This document shows positions 39,863-51,590 of a stretch of DNA of 64,000 nt, one piece after another. Below the pieces are notes generated by a model, which did no database searches, was not told the origin of the DNA, and was given only the letters and a program-made list of their open reading frames with translations. Source of the DNA: Macrocystis pyrifera (taxonomy: Eukaryota; Sar; Phaeophyceae; Laminariales; Laminariaceae); the NCBI GenBank assembly GCA_031763025.1, contig JASSKH010000002.1, positions 496,001-560,000 of the forward strand. Direction: 5' to 3'. The first letter of the stretch is position 1. Every line of letters starts with the position of its first letter. Position numbers and translations under genes: made by a program.

Positions 39863-40480
39863 TCACAACCGCCTAAATACGAGCAGCGTGGGCCAGCTCA
39901 GCGCCCGCCAATAAGGGTACATAGAACCATGATACGTCCGTGCCGCTCCACTCCTTGCATTCCCCCCCCCCCCCCCAACCATTGCAATTCGGACACCAGC
40001 CATTGTATCATCACGCCGAAACACGCAGGGGCCGCTCCTGCTGTAACCGTCAACTACCATCGTCAAATCATTCTCTCTGTCTGAAGTCCCAAGACCCCCT
40101 TTTTTTACCCAAGGTGTACACCCAGGAACGGAAAGGTTAAGCTTTGGATGCAAACGGAGTCGCAGCAGTAGAGAGAGGTTTTCGAGTAGACACGTTCCGG
40201 GGTCGTTGGAGAGTACGAGGCCTCCGCCTCCCGGGACCCAAAGCAGGTGCTCTCTCTCCGTGAGCTTCGACGAGGTTGGCTTGTGGGGGACCCTGGGTAT
40301 AAGCCCTGGGAGGGACACTAGGAGTGACCAGCCCAAGCCGGACGGACCAAAGGGCAGAAGAGCCACAGGGTGGGCGAAGAATTCGCTCACACACGGCCAC
40401 GTGGCCAAACCTAGACAGGGAACATTCACGGAGGTTTCGTGCTTGGCGCCTAAAGCCGACTCTCCGATCCGAACCCTCAC
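39863..40480 (-). other. Unassigned open frame, 205 codons, in a repeat-poor island
   Basis: The 39,740-40,560 stretch lacks the homopolymers and MITEs of its surroundings and is open for 205 codons on the minus strand. A 93-codon frame overlaps on the plus strand (40,206-40,487). The peptide has segments such as NDLTMVVDGYSRSGPCVF but no recognised domain. It could be an exon, a recently inserted element or organelle-derived DNA. Confidence 0.25.
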
Positions 40481-40655
40481 CCTATAACCCGATGCCAGTG
40501 GTCAGATAAGACTCTCGTAAGTTGACTCGGCCGGCTCGGGATGCTGTCGGTAGGAAATACTCTACATTGATTGAGCCGCACACAATAAACTCTCAGCTAA
40601 TCAGAGTGCCCAAATAGCTACCTTAGGAACAAAAACCATCGACCCTTGACTACTA

Positions 40656-40728
40656 CCACTGTCCCTAAATATAAATAGCGTTTGAATATTAATATTCATT
40701 ACAAGCGGTCTTTATATTTCGGGACAGA
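40656..40728. mobile_element. MITE-B copy, right tip decayed
   Basis: Left TA-CCACTGTCCCTAAATATAAA, right TTTATATTTCGGGACAG; the last bases of the right tip are altered (AATAG). Confidence 0.7.
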
Positions 40729-41420
40729 ATAGTCTAGCCCGTATGTACTTACAAAATGTACCGCTGTAGGTATAAGGGTAGGGCTGTGAGATGGCTGACA
40801 ATAAGTCCCCAGCTAGTTATTAGTTGGCTAGGTATTTTAAATTGGTCGTGGCGGCGCCAACTATACAACCATATTGTGTAATCGGGTTGCCTCGTTTTGT
40901 AGGAAGGCTTGTCTCTTACAGGGCATGCATTTCCCCCCGACTTCAGGAGCCTGCATCCACCGCGAACAGAAGGAGAGGTCACAACTGCAGACACAAAAGT
41001 TACGGCAGCAGGCACAAAAGGAGATGCCAAACCATGAAAAAAAAAACGAAAAAAAACTGCCGTCAACATGACCCGTGTGTACCATAGTCCAGTGGATTTC
41101 TGATATGTGCACCTGGTACTGCTGTATGTTGGATCAGTCTTGCTCATGCTGTAGAGCAGTGGTATAGTATAACGAGGAGGAGGAGCGGTGCGGTGCGCTG
41201 GCACCTTCTTTTCTGTCAGGACCCGCTCAGCGCACCACCCGCTGCTGGAGGCAATGGCCGGCTTTTTTTTCCTTTTGAGGGCCGCATCCTTCTTGACCGC
41301 AGGCAAAAAACAAAAATGCGAAAAAACATTTTGTTGGCGGTCCTTTTCGTCGCAGGCGAATTTTTAGTTTTTTCGTCCCGTTTCGCCGAAGGCGACGCAC
41401 ATTTCGAGTTTTTTTCTTTA

Positions 41421-41490
41421 GGTCTGCAGTCCCTTTTCTGGGACAAAACACTTGAGTTTTGACTGGTTCGTCTCCAAAACGGGACTGCAG
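41421..41490. repeat. MITE-C palindromic element
   Basis: GTCTGCAGTCCC ... AAAACGGGACTGCAG with centre CTTGAGTTTTGACTGG. Confidence 0.8.
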
Positions 41491-41723
41491 TTTGTTCTGA
41501 AACGGATAGTTCCTGAAGCCCTCCGGGTCCCTCTGGCCGGGGGGGGCCGCACCGCGCCTTCGTCTCGTTGTGCTGGGGCCGCACCACGTGCTGGCCCGCC
41601 TGATTACAACACTGCCGAGGAATGTTCGTCTCTCTCTCTTTCTCTCTCTCTCCCCACGAGCTGTTCAGATACGATACGATGGATAAAACAAAGTCATACT
41701 GCTGTACCTACCTATATACCTGC

Positions 41724-41819
41724 TAATCCGGGGGACCATAGTAAATAGGACATACGGTACACACAAAAACCTATATATACCTATTTTTACTAACAGCATT
41801 TGGTCCTATTTACCGTAAC
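41724..41819 (+). mobile_element. MITE-A, right end truncated
   Basis: Left end CCGGGGGACCATAGTAAATA; right arm stops at GGTCCTATTTACCGTAA. Confidence 0.85.
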
Positions 41820-41835
41820 ACCTGGCAAAAATACT

Positions 41836-42157
41836 ACTACGGGGGACCATAGTAAATAGGACCTACGGTATACACAAAAAAACTATACCAGGTATATTTC
41901 TCTATTTTTGCTATCAATATTTGGCTTTGGCTTAGGGTTAAGGTTAGCATTACGGGTGACCATAGTAAATAGGACAGCAAAAATAGAGAAAAATATATAG
42001 TTTTTTTTGCGTGCACCGTAGGTCCTATTTAGAGAAATATATAGTTTTTTTGTGTGTACCGTAGGTCCTATTTAGAGAAATTTATACCTGGTAGTTTTTT
42101 TGTGTGCACCGTAGGTCCTATTTACTCTAGGTCCCCCGTAATATGCCCCCCCGTAAT
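41836..42157. mobile_element. MITE-A composite cluster
   Basis: One forward copy truncated after ATTTGG, a second broken copy starting near 41,950, then head-to-tail repeats of the right arm (GTGCACCGTAGGTCCTATTT, three times), closing with GGTCCCCCGTAATA and a second CCCCCCGTAA tip. Two arms carry TACCWGGTA (41886-41894, 42085-42093) while a sister arm has plain TA. Confidence 0.85.
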
Positions 42158-42159
42158 GA

Positions 42160-43200
42160 GTCAAGGTTAGGAAGTCTTCACGGTCATCGTTCACATGCCA
42201 TCTCATCTCCACATGAACCAGGTCGTAGGTCGTTGGAAACTTGTTCCGATCCATTCTCTGGCTTGTCATGGTGTCGTGAGGCATGGCGTCATGTTGCTTG
42301 AGGCCGGTCCTACTACTGTAGGACTGCTGTCACACGATCTCGTGCAGCGACGCAAGGACACACCGCATCACGTTCAAGTCTGTTTTTCAAATTTTCGAAA
42401 GTATACTACGGTACGTTAAGTGTTCGCTTCCACTCGTACAAACGGTATCTCTCTCTTCGCGACTGTTTACTTTGATGAAAATAGGGAACTGCACTCTGTC
42501 TACTGGGCCTCCATGAGCCAACACGAAGGGATAGATCCCTGAATCGGCCCCATCGTCGACTGTGGTGTCTTATCCTGCGATGACGTCTGGCTAGTCATTG
42601 CGTCCATTGAAGAGTTTCTTAGGATCCTGCTACGAGCCAGATCATGTATGTAGGGCCGTGAAGCGGCTTGTATTTACCGATATTTTAGGGGAAAACATGC
42701 GGTTTAGGCGCAGACGGTATCCGATAGGTTGGCGAATCGGGCGTGTGAGTGACCTGTCTTGAATCCTTGTTTCACGATAAAATGTGAGCGAATCCTAACT
42801 TAATAGTCACGCGAATCGGGACGATGTGTTTTACCGTTTTTTTTTCCATGACTTAACTTTTTCCTATATTTTCCCCTTTTTATCTTCATGAAAGAAGTAC
42901 TACATAGTGGGTGGGTGACGAGCGTATTTTGGCCCACTCATTCTTTCTCTTTTTACTTAGTTAAGTGTTCCCCGGGATGCATATTTCTGTTTTTCCTTCC
43001 CGTTTCTTCCCCCTTGCACGTCCATTTTGGCTCATGCTCGGGGAATGTGTCTGAGCTTTGGCTTCCCATTTTATTTATTTATTTGGGATTCTTTTTCGTT
43101 TCTTTTTCGGTTTTTCTTCGGTTTGGTTTCTTGCGTTGCTTCTCTTTCTTTATGGTGTATTTTGGTTGCTGGCGTATGTATGTATGTTGTGTCGGCCGCA
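42160..43200. other. No gene or clear repeat seen
   Basis: Unique-looking sequence; parts of 42,240-42,420 are related to 43,690-43,860 and 44,740-44,830 (CATGTTGCTTGAGGMC segments), an old dispersed repeat. No supported exon. Confidence 0.4.
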
Positions 43201-43211
43201 CCTAGTGCGAA

Positions 43212-43380
43212 GGCATGGGCATTGCGTAGGCTATTAATGCATTACGGTGTGTTATCTCTGTGTCGTAGTCTGTGGCCACAGAGCTCGCATCTTTCTAGGG
43301 TGAAGAATCAGCACGGACACTGGGCTTGCTGGATGTCGACGAGTAGAAGAACGGTTTAACGTGAAGAACACACACACAGA
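43212..43380 (+). repeat. R11 dispersed repeat (empty-site reference)
   Basis: Reads CATCTTTCTAGGGTGAAG where its sister at 44 kb has an extra TTAATA. Confidence 0.82.
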
Positions 43381-44169
43381 TGTTTGACGATTTCTTGTCG
43401 GTAAAAAAGCCATTCGCCGATTCCGATTTCAATCGCTCAGATTAATTGGGTGAATCGGCTCCGATTCACACCACCACGACCATCCATCGAGTGGATTCAC
43501 GACGTATCTTCAAGTCTCAACGAGTATTTTGGAACATTGAGCCAGCTGCTATTAACAGCTGTGACGAGAGGTAGGTGGACTTCTTAAATACCGGTAGTTT
43601 TCGTACACGGGTAGCCTATTCCACCCCCACGTGAACGAGAGATACCCAGGTACGAAATAGATCAGTGACATAATTGGTCTGACTACTATCCTGGCTTCCT
43701 GTGTACCAGGTAGTCGTGTTGCATGCCGTCATGTTGCTTGAGGACACAACAGTCCTACTAATACGACTATTGTGACAAATCTCTCGCGTATGACAACGAT
43801 CGTTCGGACGTGTGAATGTGTCTTCTTACAAAAATACGGTACATACGTAGCAACAAAAAATACCAGGTACGAACGGGTATGTTACAATGAAGGCCCATGA
43901 TCCGAGCACGACATCTTTCTCTCCGCGTTCACGAGTCTTCGCTTTTGAGCGACAGGAAGCTGCACGCTGCACACTCACGGCACTGCCGGTTGCTGTGGTG
44001 GTTGCTCTGCCGTGAGTGAGCCAACAAGAACGAGACAAGTAGACAATTGATTTGGCCCGTCGACTGGCTTGGCTCAGAATGCTATGCTGTCACGTTACTT
44101 TCAACAGACATACTCCGATGCAACGGGATGTGCGCACTATTAATACGAGCTGTGTATGTATCTTGTGTC

Positions 44170-44346
44170 GGCCGCACCTATTGCGTAGGCCATTAATGCA
44201 TAACGGTGTGTTATCTGTGTCGTGGTCTGTGACCTCAGAGCTCGTATCTTTCTATTAATAGGGTGAAGAATCAGCACGGACACTGACTGGGCTTGCTGTG
44301 GATGTCGACGAGTAGAAGAACGGTTTAATGTGAAGAACAAACACAC
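44170..44346 (+). repeat. R11 dispersed repeat with TATTAATA insertion
   Basis: Closest paralogue of 43,212-43,380; contains TATCTTTCTATTAATAGGG, a 6 bp gain at TA. Confidence 0.82.
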
Positions 44347-44504
44347 TGATCAAGTCCAACATGCATCCATGCATCCTCGCGTGTATGATCGATGCCTTTC
44401 TCTTCCACGAGTGTTTTCGAAAAAGTGATATGTGAGCTATGAGCTGTAAGCTCTGAGCGGTACTCGGTATTTTACAGCAGTAGACTTACATTCGTACTGC
44501 TGTA

Positions 44505-44608
44505 TTCCGGGGACCATAGTAAATAGGACCAAATATTGTTAGTAAAAATAGGTAAGTATTTGGGTTTTTGTGTATACCGTAGGTCCTATTTACTATGGAC
44601 CCCCGTAA
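44505..44608 (-). mobile_element. MITE-A, full-length
   Basis: TA-flanked copy with left end TTCCGGGGACCATAG and right end GGACCCCCGTAA. Confidence 0.9.
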
Positions 44609-45458
44609 TAGTAGTCTGCCGCTATACATTCGGGTACGTAGCGTACGTGTACGTATAATACCTCATCCTGCACCACATGAACGAGATACCAGTACTGCTG
44701 TATATAGATCATCGGATCCTTGGTCAGGCTCATATTCTCACTTGTCGTGATGTCGGTGTTGCATGCTGACATGTTTCTTGAGGACACTTGAGGGCTGCTA
44801 CTGCTGTGACATGATCTCATGCAACGACGCTGCCTGCGCAACAAGGACCATGTGGATGTCTGATTTCGAAAAAAAACTCTCCTTTGCGTCTGTGTGGGTA
44901 CCAAAAGAGCATGCGCTGTCGTACGATGTCTTTCTCTCCACCAGCCTGCTGCGACACCGTGGGGCAACGAGCCGAACATGAACACGATGTATAGATCATT
45001 GACCTGATCCCATCGTCGACTATTACAGTACTATTAATGTTAATAATAATAATCATGTAATAAGGTTTCCTGACCATCCTTGCCCGTTGCTTGAGGGCTG
45101 CAGTCAGTACCAGTTGTTAGCCTGTAGGATGCTGGCATGATCATGCGCAACATCGCAACGAGCATAATTGGTGTAGATTATCTGAGATCTGATTTCAGAA
45201 CAGCAACAACAGTAACGAATGATAACGAGAACCACACATGAAACAAAAACGAAGTAGCGTTTCTTACGTGGAAAAAACGCGAGTTATACCTGAATCGAGT
45301 CAAAATCGAGTCAAAATTGTTCAAAATATATCAAAATCCAAAAATCAAGTCGAAAACATATTCAAAATCAAAAGACACAGCAACCAGCATAAAAACATGT
45401 GGCGAAAAATAACGCAAACTGACATTATTTTTCCCATCATCATCATCAGAACACTCAC

Positions 45459-45750
45459 CCGTTGGCGAGCGGACAGTAGGCGACGAGGGCCATCACTAGG
45501 GCGACTGTGAGCACACTGTTGCTGTTGTTGCTGTTGCTGCTGCTGCTGCTCCTGCCGACAACGCTGCTGCTTTTGCTGCTGATGCTGAGCATGCTTCTCT
45601 TTTTTCTTGCGTTGAATCTTCTTGAGGTGGCGATTCGGCTGCTCCTCGTCATCTTTTTCTTGTCTCCGTTTGACCCCGACGCACCTATCTGCTCCACCCC
45701 ATCCACCCCGCCCAGACCAACCTTCCTCCTCTTGAATTTGTCCAGCTGTC

Positions 45751-45796
<46 letters not shown>

Positions 45797-46282
45797 TATC
45801 TCGATCTGCATCTGCAGCTGCTGTTGCGTTTGCTGCTGCGTCTGCTGCTGAGCATTCTTCATAGTAGAAGTATTCGAAGCCGCTCTTTCCGTCAGCTGAT
45901 CCCCCTTCTTCTCCTCCGCTTGCTGCTGCAGCTCATGCTGCGGCGGCTGCAGCAGCGGCGGCTGCTGCAGTATCTTCTTCTGGGGCTGTTGCTGCTGCTG
46001 CCACAGCTGCATCTGCTGATGTTGTGTACTGTTCAACGGAGTAGGAGCGATGCGTTTCTTCGCCGAGCGCTTCCCCTCCCCTTCCTCCTCCTCCTCTTCC
46101 TCCTCCTCCTTCTCCCCCTTCCTCATCTGCCTCTCCTTGCCCACGCGCATCAGCTCTACGGGGGTCAACCCGACCGCCGCCGCAGCCGCCGCCACGCCCA
46201 CCGTCTCCGCCACCGCTACCACCCCACCTCCTTCCTCGACACACCTTGGAGGGTCCTCGATGCTCGCGGCATGGTTCCGCAT
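45459..46282 (-). CDS. Poly-Q / acidic exon ending in a hydrophobic segment
   Basis: The open frame starts at an ATG (46282), ten codons after an in-frame stop, and runs 274 codons plus two bases to a consensus donor G|GTGAGT at 45458. In order it has an Ala-rich N-terminus, a basic/acidic stretch (RQMRKGEKEEEE), KRSAKKR, glutamine-rich blocks encoded mostly by CAG, a lysine/arginine-rich segment (DKFKRRKVG; RRFNARKKRS), a Ser/Asn tract and a terminal hydrophobic run (VLTVALVMALVAYCPLA). This suggests a nuclear or regulatory protein, or a type II membrane protein if the last segment spans a membrane. The next exon is not identified. Confidence 0.5.
45520..46010. repeat. CAG/CTG-rich trinucleotide tract within the poly-Q exon
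   Basis: Interrupted CTG repeats on the plus strand read as CAG (Gln) on the minus strand, in two blocks (45,535-45,855 and 45,920-46,018), with CAA-type interruptions and Leu/Pro codons between them. Confidence 0.85.
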
Positions 46283-46613
46283 GACCGGAGCACCCCTTTG
46301 TGGTGGGTCCTCTCAAGAGTATGTGTACCTCCAATCGTCGTTTGTTTTTCTGCTGCTTGCTTGCTGTATTCAGATACCCCCACAGACAGTAGCAGAAGTT
46401 GAGATTCCTGCTCCCGCCTCGACCGCGGAAGCTCTTCCCAGCGTCTGCGACACTCGGTACCCCAGCTCGGCAAATCACCAAGTGTCCAGGCTTTGCGGAA
46501 AAGATTCGTGAGTACCGTTTTGCCGCCTGCCTACTGTTCTCGAGAATTTGCCCCTTGAGCCCGATCTGAACCACAGAGGGGAGCATTACCCATGAACCCC
46601 TAAGAATTGAAAA

Positions 46614-47024
46614 TCAGTATACAATTTCGGCTTGTTGGAAACCCCTCTTTGGATTCCACCACTTTTTGTTTTTGAGTTTTGATACTAATAAAATCCCCCA
46701 AAAAAGAGTGCTTCCCAGCTGTGCTCTGCTCCCGAGAGGGGTGAGACCCTGAATGTGACCAGGTGAGCGCTGCAGCAGTATGTGTGCCGTAGTTCCCGCC
46801 CGATGCGCAATCTCGTAGGTGCACTCGTCTGTGGCTGACTCGCAGCCAGGCCACCGACCAACGTCCTCTCTTTTTTGGTGATGAATATCAGCCCATTTTA
46901 TACGAGAAATCAGCCGAAGGTGACTCTGCTTTGCTGTAGGTGACTTCGGCATATATGTTTGTTCTTCCAGACAGCTAATGATACGAGCAGCCTTGTGCTG
47001 TGCTTTAACCCAAACCCTAAGCAC
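46614..47024 (-). other. Unassigned open frame, 136 codons
   Basis: An ATG-initiated frame with balanced composition (CLEEQTYMPKSPT; GRWPGCESATDECTYEIAHR) and no low-complexity runs, 330 bp 5' of the poly-Q exon on the same strand. No family is recognised and no splice boundaries were confirmed. It may be a chance ORF or a decayed mobile-element fragment. Confidence 0.2.
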
Positions 47025-47345
47025 CGCCCCCCCTCGTGCTGGTCTGTGCGCGTTGATGGTGGTACGATCTTACGTCCGCTCGCTCTCTGCCTCCCGCAGT
47101 TTGCGCCCGTCCTGTCTGCCGCAGAGCGACTCCCCCGAACTCAACGGTTCGTTTCGAGGTTGACAAAAAAAACACACACTCAAAAAACAGCGAAAACAAC
47201 AACCGCACGAAAAAATCCCGCCGGGTGATGCAATACGTACCTGGCCCCTGATGTGTGATGTGTGATGTGTGTTTCTGTCACCAATACGACCCCTATCAGC
47301 TATTCTAAGTGTGCACCTTTGGTGAAGTACTCGTCACTGCGAGTA

Positions 47346-47346
<1 letters not shown>

Positions 47347-47394
<48 letters not shown>
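47347..47394 (+). repeat. (CTG)15 microsatellite
   Basis: Pure CTG run, not in a supported exon. Confidence 0.95.
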
Positions 47395-47395
<1 letters not shown>

Positions 47396-47958
47396 CTTTT
47401 GTGTCGCATACGTTGACGTAAAAGTACCAGATGGCATCGGTCCACGCAGCACGAGCATCTGGCATGTGTGGTCTTCGACAGCTATTTCTATATATATACC
47501 AGGCATACCTGATACCGCTGTACTGGCACAGCACCCCTCGCCATCCAGCACATACATCCAGTCGCAGTCAGTGTTCCTGCTCATTCTTCATCTTGCCATG
47601 AGACGACGTCTACGTAAAGAGAGATCAATGCTCTTCTGGTCACACGTTTCGAGACAGAGAAAATACATCCCATACTGGTCCCATACGCATATCGTAAAGT
47701 AAGCTGTACGAGCATGGGGTGCAGAGGGGAGTGCACAAGCAGTGCACCATGATACATGCCTGAAGCGTAAAGCAGGCACTCTGTACGTTGCTGTAGATAT
47801 TAGGGTCCACGGCCCGGACCGTGATCGTGATAGGAACATACTCTGGTATACTAAACATGGCGTGGTTCTACAGCCAGCACGCACAGCAGTTTCAGCAGTA
47901 CGTATAAGGTTAGTAGTGTGTGAGATCGCAGCCGGTCGATATACAGCAGTACTTTGTG

Positions 47959-48107
47959 GACACACATCTCCAGAGTCGGTGAGATGCAGTAGTATTACGG
48001 GGTCCATAGACACACATCTCCAGAGTCGGTGAGATGCAGTACGTAGTATTACGGGGGTCCATAGACACCCATCTCCAGAGTCGGTGAGATGCAGTAGTAT
48101 TACGGGG
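47959..48107 (+). repeat. Triplicated MITE-A tip plus flank
   Basis: Three ~50 bp units of ACACATCTCCAGAGTCGGTG...AGTATTACGGGGGTCCATAG; the last unit continues into the full MITE-A. Confidence 0.85.
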
Positions 48108-48206
48108 GTCCATAGTTAATAGGACCTATGGTTTACATAAAAACCTATATATTTATATATTTTTACTAGCAATATTTGGTCCTATTTACTATGGTCTCCC
48201 CCGTAA
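48100..48206 (+). mobile_element. MITE-A, full-length
   Basis: TA-flanked copy. Its left 18 bp tip plus ~33 bp of flank is also reiterated just upstream (47,959-48,099). Confidence 0.9.
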
Positions 48207-48449
48207 TAGTGAAATCACGAGGACTTCGAATTTCGAATATTCTAGTATTGTACGTGTTAAAAATAAAAACATGCAAGACAAGAGGCCATTCCCAGCCCGG
48301 ACACGCAGCTGAGTAGCAGGAAACAGGAGTCACATTTCCGTAGACTTGTAGGTTTGAGCAGATAAACGCTGAAAACTGAAGAAAAGAATGCTCGTGCCAA
48401 GCGGCAGACACAGCAGTAGGAGTCCAGCAGTCCGCGGGGTAGTGCTGTA

Positions 48450-48556
48450 TTACGGGGGACCATAGTGAATAGGACCTACCGTACACACAAAAAAACCTAT
48501 GTACTTGCCTATTTTTTCTAACAATATTTGGTCCTATTTACTATGGTCCCCCGTAA
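48450..48556 (+). mobile_element. MITE-A, full-length
   Basis: TA on the left, intact termini TTACGGGGGACC and GGTCCCCCGTAA, right flank diverged. Confidence 0.9.
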
Positions 48557-48867
48557 TTCTAGGGAGTATTACCACCCACCACCCACACCTACCTGCGTAC
48601 CGGGTACCTTGCTATCGGGTCTCGGGCTCTCTCACATCTCAGCAGCTCTCAGGGCATTTGCCACCCACTGCCTTCGTCACTCCTTGTTTATCAATGTTTT
48701 GGTATCAATACTTCGTGCCAGTATGGATCAATTTATCCGCCTCGGGTTCACTACGTACTATAATATTTATTTATGCTACTTTTGTCTAGTGGTTGTTTAA
48801 ATGCCAGAAGATGAATATACGATGTTTATGAATCTGCACTGCTGGTTGTCCTGTCAGCCGTTGTTGT

Positions 48868-49085
48868 GTTGTTGTGTGTTCTTCGAATGAAACCGTTCTT
48901 TTTACCCGTTGACATGATTCGGCACAACCTGTGTCCGTGCCGATTCTTCGATCTTGTTGCACAGCAGAGATACCCTCGCTCTTGTGCGTGTGTGTGTTCT
49001 TCACATCAAACCGTTCTTGCTGCGCGTCGACATCCAGCACAACAACCAGTGCAGTGTGCGTGCCGATTCTTCCATCCTCGTAGAT
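48868..49085 (-). repeat. R11 dispersed repeat, two reversed partial copies
   Basis: Two successive reversed cores (CGTGCCGATTCTTCGATC; CGTGCCGATTCTTCCATC), each preceded by AAACCGTTCTT. Confidence 0.75.
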
Positions 49086-49562
49086 CAGCATAGACGAGTA
49101 GATTCACTCTTACAAGTTTTGTCGTCACCAAACTTCGACTCAAAGATACTATTAATATTAAATTTCACTATCAATACTACCAGGTATATAATACTCCTTG
49201 TACGTTAAATTTTACCATCAATACTACGAGGTATAATACTGCTTGTACATTGTTGTTATGAAGTAAGCAGAGTGGACAACGCAATGAATGCCCATGTAAT
49301 CAATTCGTACTGGATACGACAAGTCACGACAAAACACGTTTTATTAATGTTAATAGCAAAAACCAAAGAACAAAACCAAAAAAAATTGAAAGAAAAGAGG
49401 AAAAAGAAGAAGAAAAAGGAAAAATAGGCAATTGTGCCCCCCCCCCGTTTTAGATTACAAAAAGGGGATAACATTAGCAAAACGTTTCTATGTAATATAT
49501 GGAAACAACGTAATGAGCGCCCAATTGTTGGAGGTGTCTGCATTAGGAGTAGGAACGGTGCT

Positions 49563-49626
49563 CCGCCTCGAAAGGGATGCGTGGTCAATGGTCAAATGAC
49601 TAAGGCAAGAAACAAATGAGTACGTC

Positions 49627-49627
<1 letters not shown>
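49563..49627 (-). repeat. R3 fragment
   Basis: CCTCGAAAGGGATGCGTGG ... ACAAATGAGTACGT, followed at once by a 70-nt C tract. Confidence 0.7.

Positions 49628-49697
<70 letters not shown>
49628..49697 (+). repeat. Poly-C tract, 70 nt
   Basis: Abuts the R3 fragment at 49,563-49,627. Confidence 0.92.
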
Positions 49698-49700
<3 letters not shown>

Positions 49701-49739
49701 CCCCCCCCCCACCCCCCACCCCCCCCCCCCCGAGATTTA

Positions 49740-50220
49740 TATAGCTGGTAGCAGACAACACAGAACAAGCTAGAGAAATAATAGCACTACAGAATAGCCC
49801 TATAACTGAAAACGACGGGAAATAAACAGGCAAACCAACCGGAGCACAACATAAACTAAACCAACAAAATAAACCCTCCAAGCAGCCGCAGCACTTTCCG
49901 ATACGAGCGAGTACCTATGGTGCACGAGGTCAAGCAATTGATTGAAATGGTCTCTGGTCTGAGCCAGCCAACAATGCCGGCACTATAATAGCGGCAAGCG
50001 GTACTATTCCCTCCGCACACTGCCGCACTGGCTACGATAGTCCCACCTGTGCCAGAGCGATGTCACAAGCGCTGCGTAACGGGCAGCCGGCGCGACTCCA
50101 CCGGCACTGCTGCTTGTAGAGGGACCATTGCTACTGCCGCAATCTCATTTTCTGTGCGCTACTTCTTGTTAATAGTTTCAGGAGGGATGGGCTGATGGAC
50201 TTCACCCTTCTATTTTTAAT
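49740..50220. other. No gene seen
   Basis: No open frame with splice context and no family recognised, apart from a CRGCCGGCAC...CACTGC motif that recurs near 17,500, 18,600, 21,100 and 21,370, which suggests another degraded repeat. Confidence 0.35.
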
Positions 50221-50228
50221 AGTAGGAC

Positions 50229-50306
50229 TGCTGCAGTTCCGTGTCCAGCAGGACTAGCTGCTTCGAGTTTTGACTGGTTCGTCGCAAAAAACGGGACTGC
50301 AATCCT
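50229..50306. repeat. MITE-C palindromic element, diverged left arm
   Basis: CTGCAGTTCCGTGTCCAGC ... AAAAACGGGACTGCAATCC with the CGAGTTTTGACTGGTTCG centre. Confidence 0.75.
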
Positions 50307-50878
50307 AAAGTTGTTGGTCGCAAAATGCATAGTTGTACTTTCGTCGGACAAAAATGGGGAATTGCGCTCGAGAACCGCTGAACGTAAAATAGAGGGTCGC
50401 CTTTTGGCCTGTTGGTACCACGTGTTCCAGAAAATGGTTGACGCAGACTCTGTGCAAGACGAATATAACCAACCCTTAGCCTAACCCTAAGCCAATGGGA
50501 GCAACCCTAAGTCTGGCCCTAAGCCAATCAGACCGAATCTCGAAAAAGTGGTGAGCTGGTGAGCTCTGCAGGTACTGGCTGAAAGCGAAGATGTCAGGAG
50601 ACAGCACTCTGTATCACCCGTCAACAGACGGCAAGTTTGCCTCGACATGCCTTGACTGACACCAAAATTGCTAGGTTTTGGTGTGGAACACTCGGCCCTA
50701 CTCCCCTCGACAGCCCACGCTTTGTGTTGCTTGACATGTCTCCTGATATCTTTGGCCAAAAGTGCTGTCCAGCAGTGGTGCTGCTGTACGGCTGCTGTTG
50801 TAGACGTATGAATACCCCCGGAGCGTTCGCCATGCGTCATCCGTCACTCAATGTTTTCGTCTGGTTCTGGGCCTACTA

Positions 50879-50977
50879 TTACGGGGACCATACGTAGGGA
50901 CCTACGGTAAACCCAAGAACCTATATATTTACCTATTTTTATCAACAATAGTTGGTCCTTACTATGCCCCCCCGTAA
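50879..50977 (+). mobile_element. MITE-A, internally shortened
   Basis: Termini present; small deletions in both arms (ACCATACGTAGGGACC; GGTCCTTACTATGCC). Confidence 0.85.
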
Positions 50978-51590
50978 AATGGACAGCAGATACGTAGCAG
51001 TTCCGCTTCGTGTGCCAGGTGTGCATCAACCATCTCACCTCGGGTTCCCTGTGTACTTTTTCAAAATTCGACGAGATGAAGGCATGATCGTATCGTGTGA
51101 AATGCATACCTGGTACCTGGTTTCTTTCTCTACTATTAATATGGACGTACAAGTTACTTGTAAGTGATCTATCTCACAACAAAGTGTGCGCTGCCATACT
51201 TCAAACGTTTCGTAAAGCCGATAGTGTTACTGCCGTTGTGCCGTTCCGTGCTGCTATTAGAGCAGGGCACTGGCTGACTCAGTCAGTGTCGATTACTACA
51301 ACAGCAGTAGTAGTGTCAAAATCGATCGACATACTGGATTGAAGCGGTGTACTGCTAACGGTCCCTCCTCTCTCATATCTCCTTCCGAAACACAATCGGT
51401 GGGTTTCCTTGCTACAATATGGCGTGCTTCTTGGACACACGCACGATAAAATCTAAAAAGTACTGGCTAATTTACCGGCCAGGTCAATGAGTAGATAGAT
51501 TATTACTGCCAGTACATCCTGCTGAGCCGGTGCTCAGCCATAGGTGCTGTGCTGTTGTTCGGTACCTGGTATTGATATTCACGAACCCTT

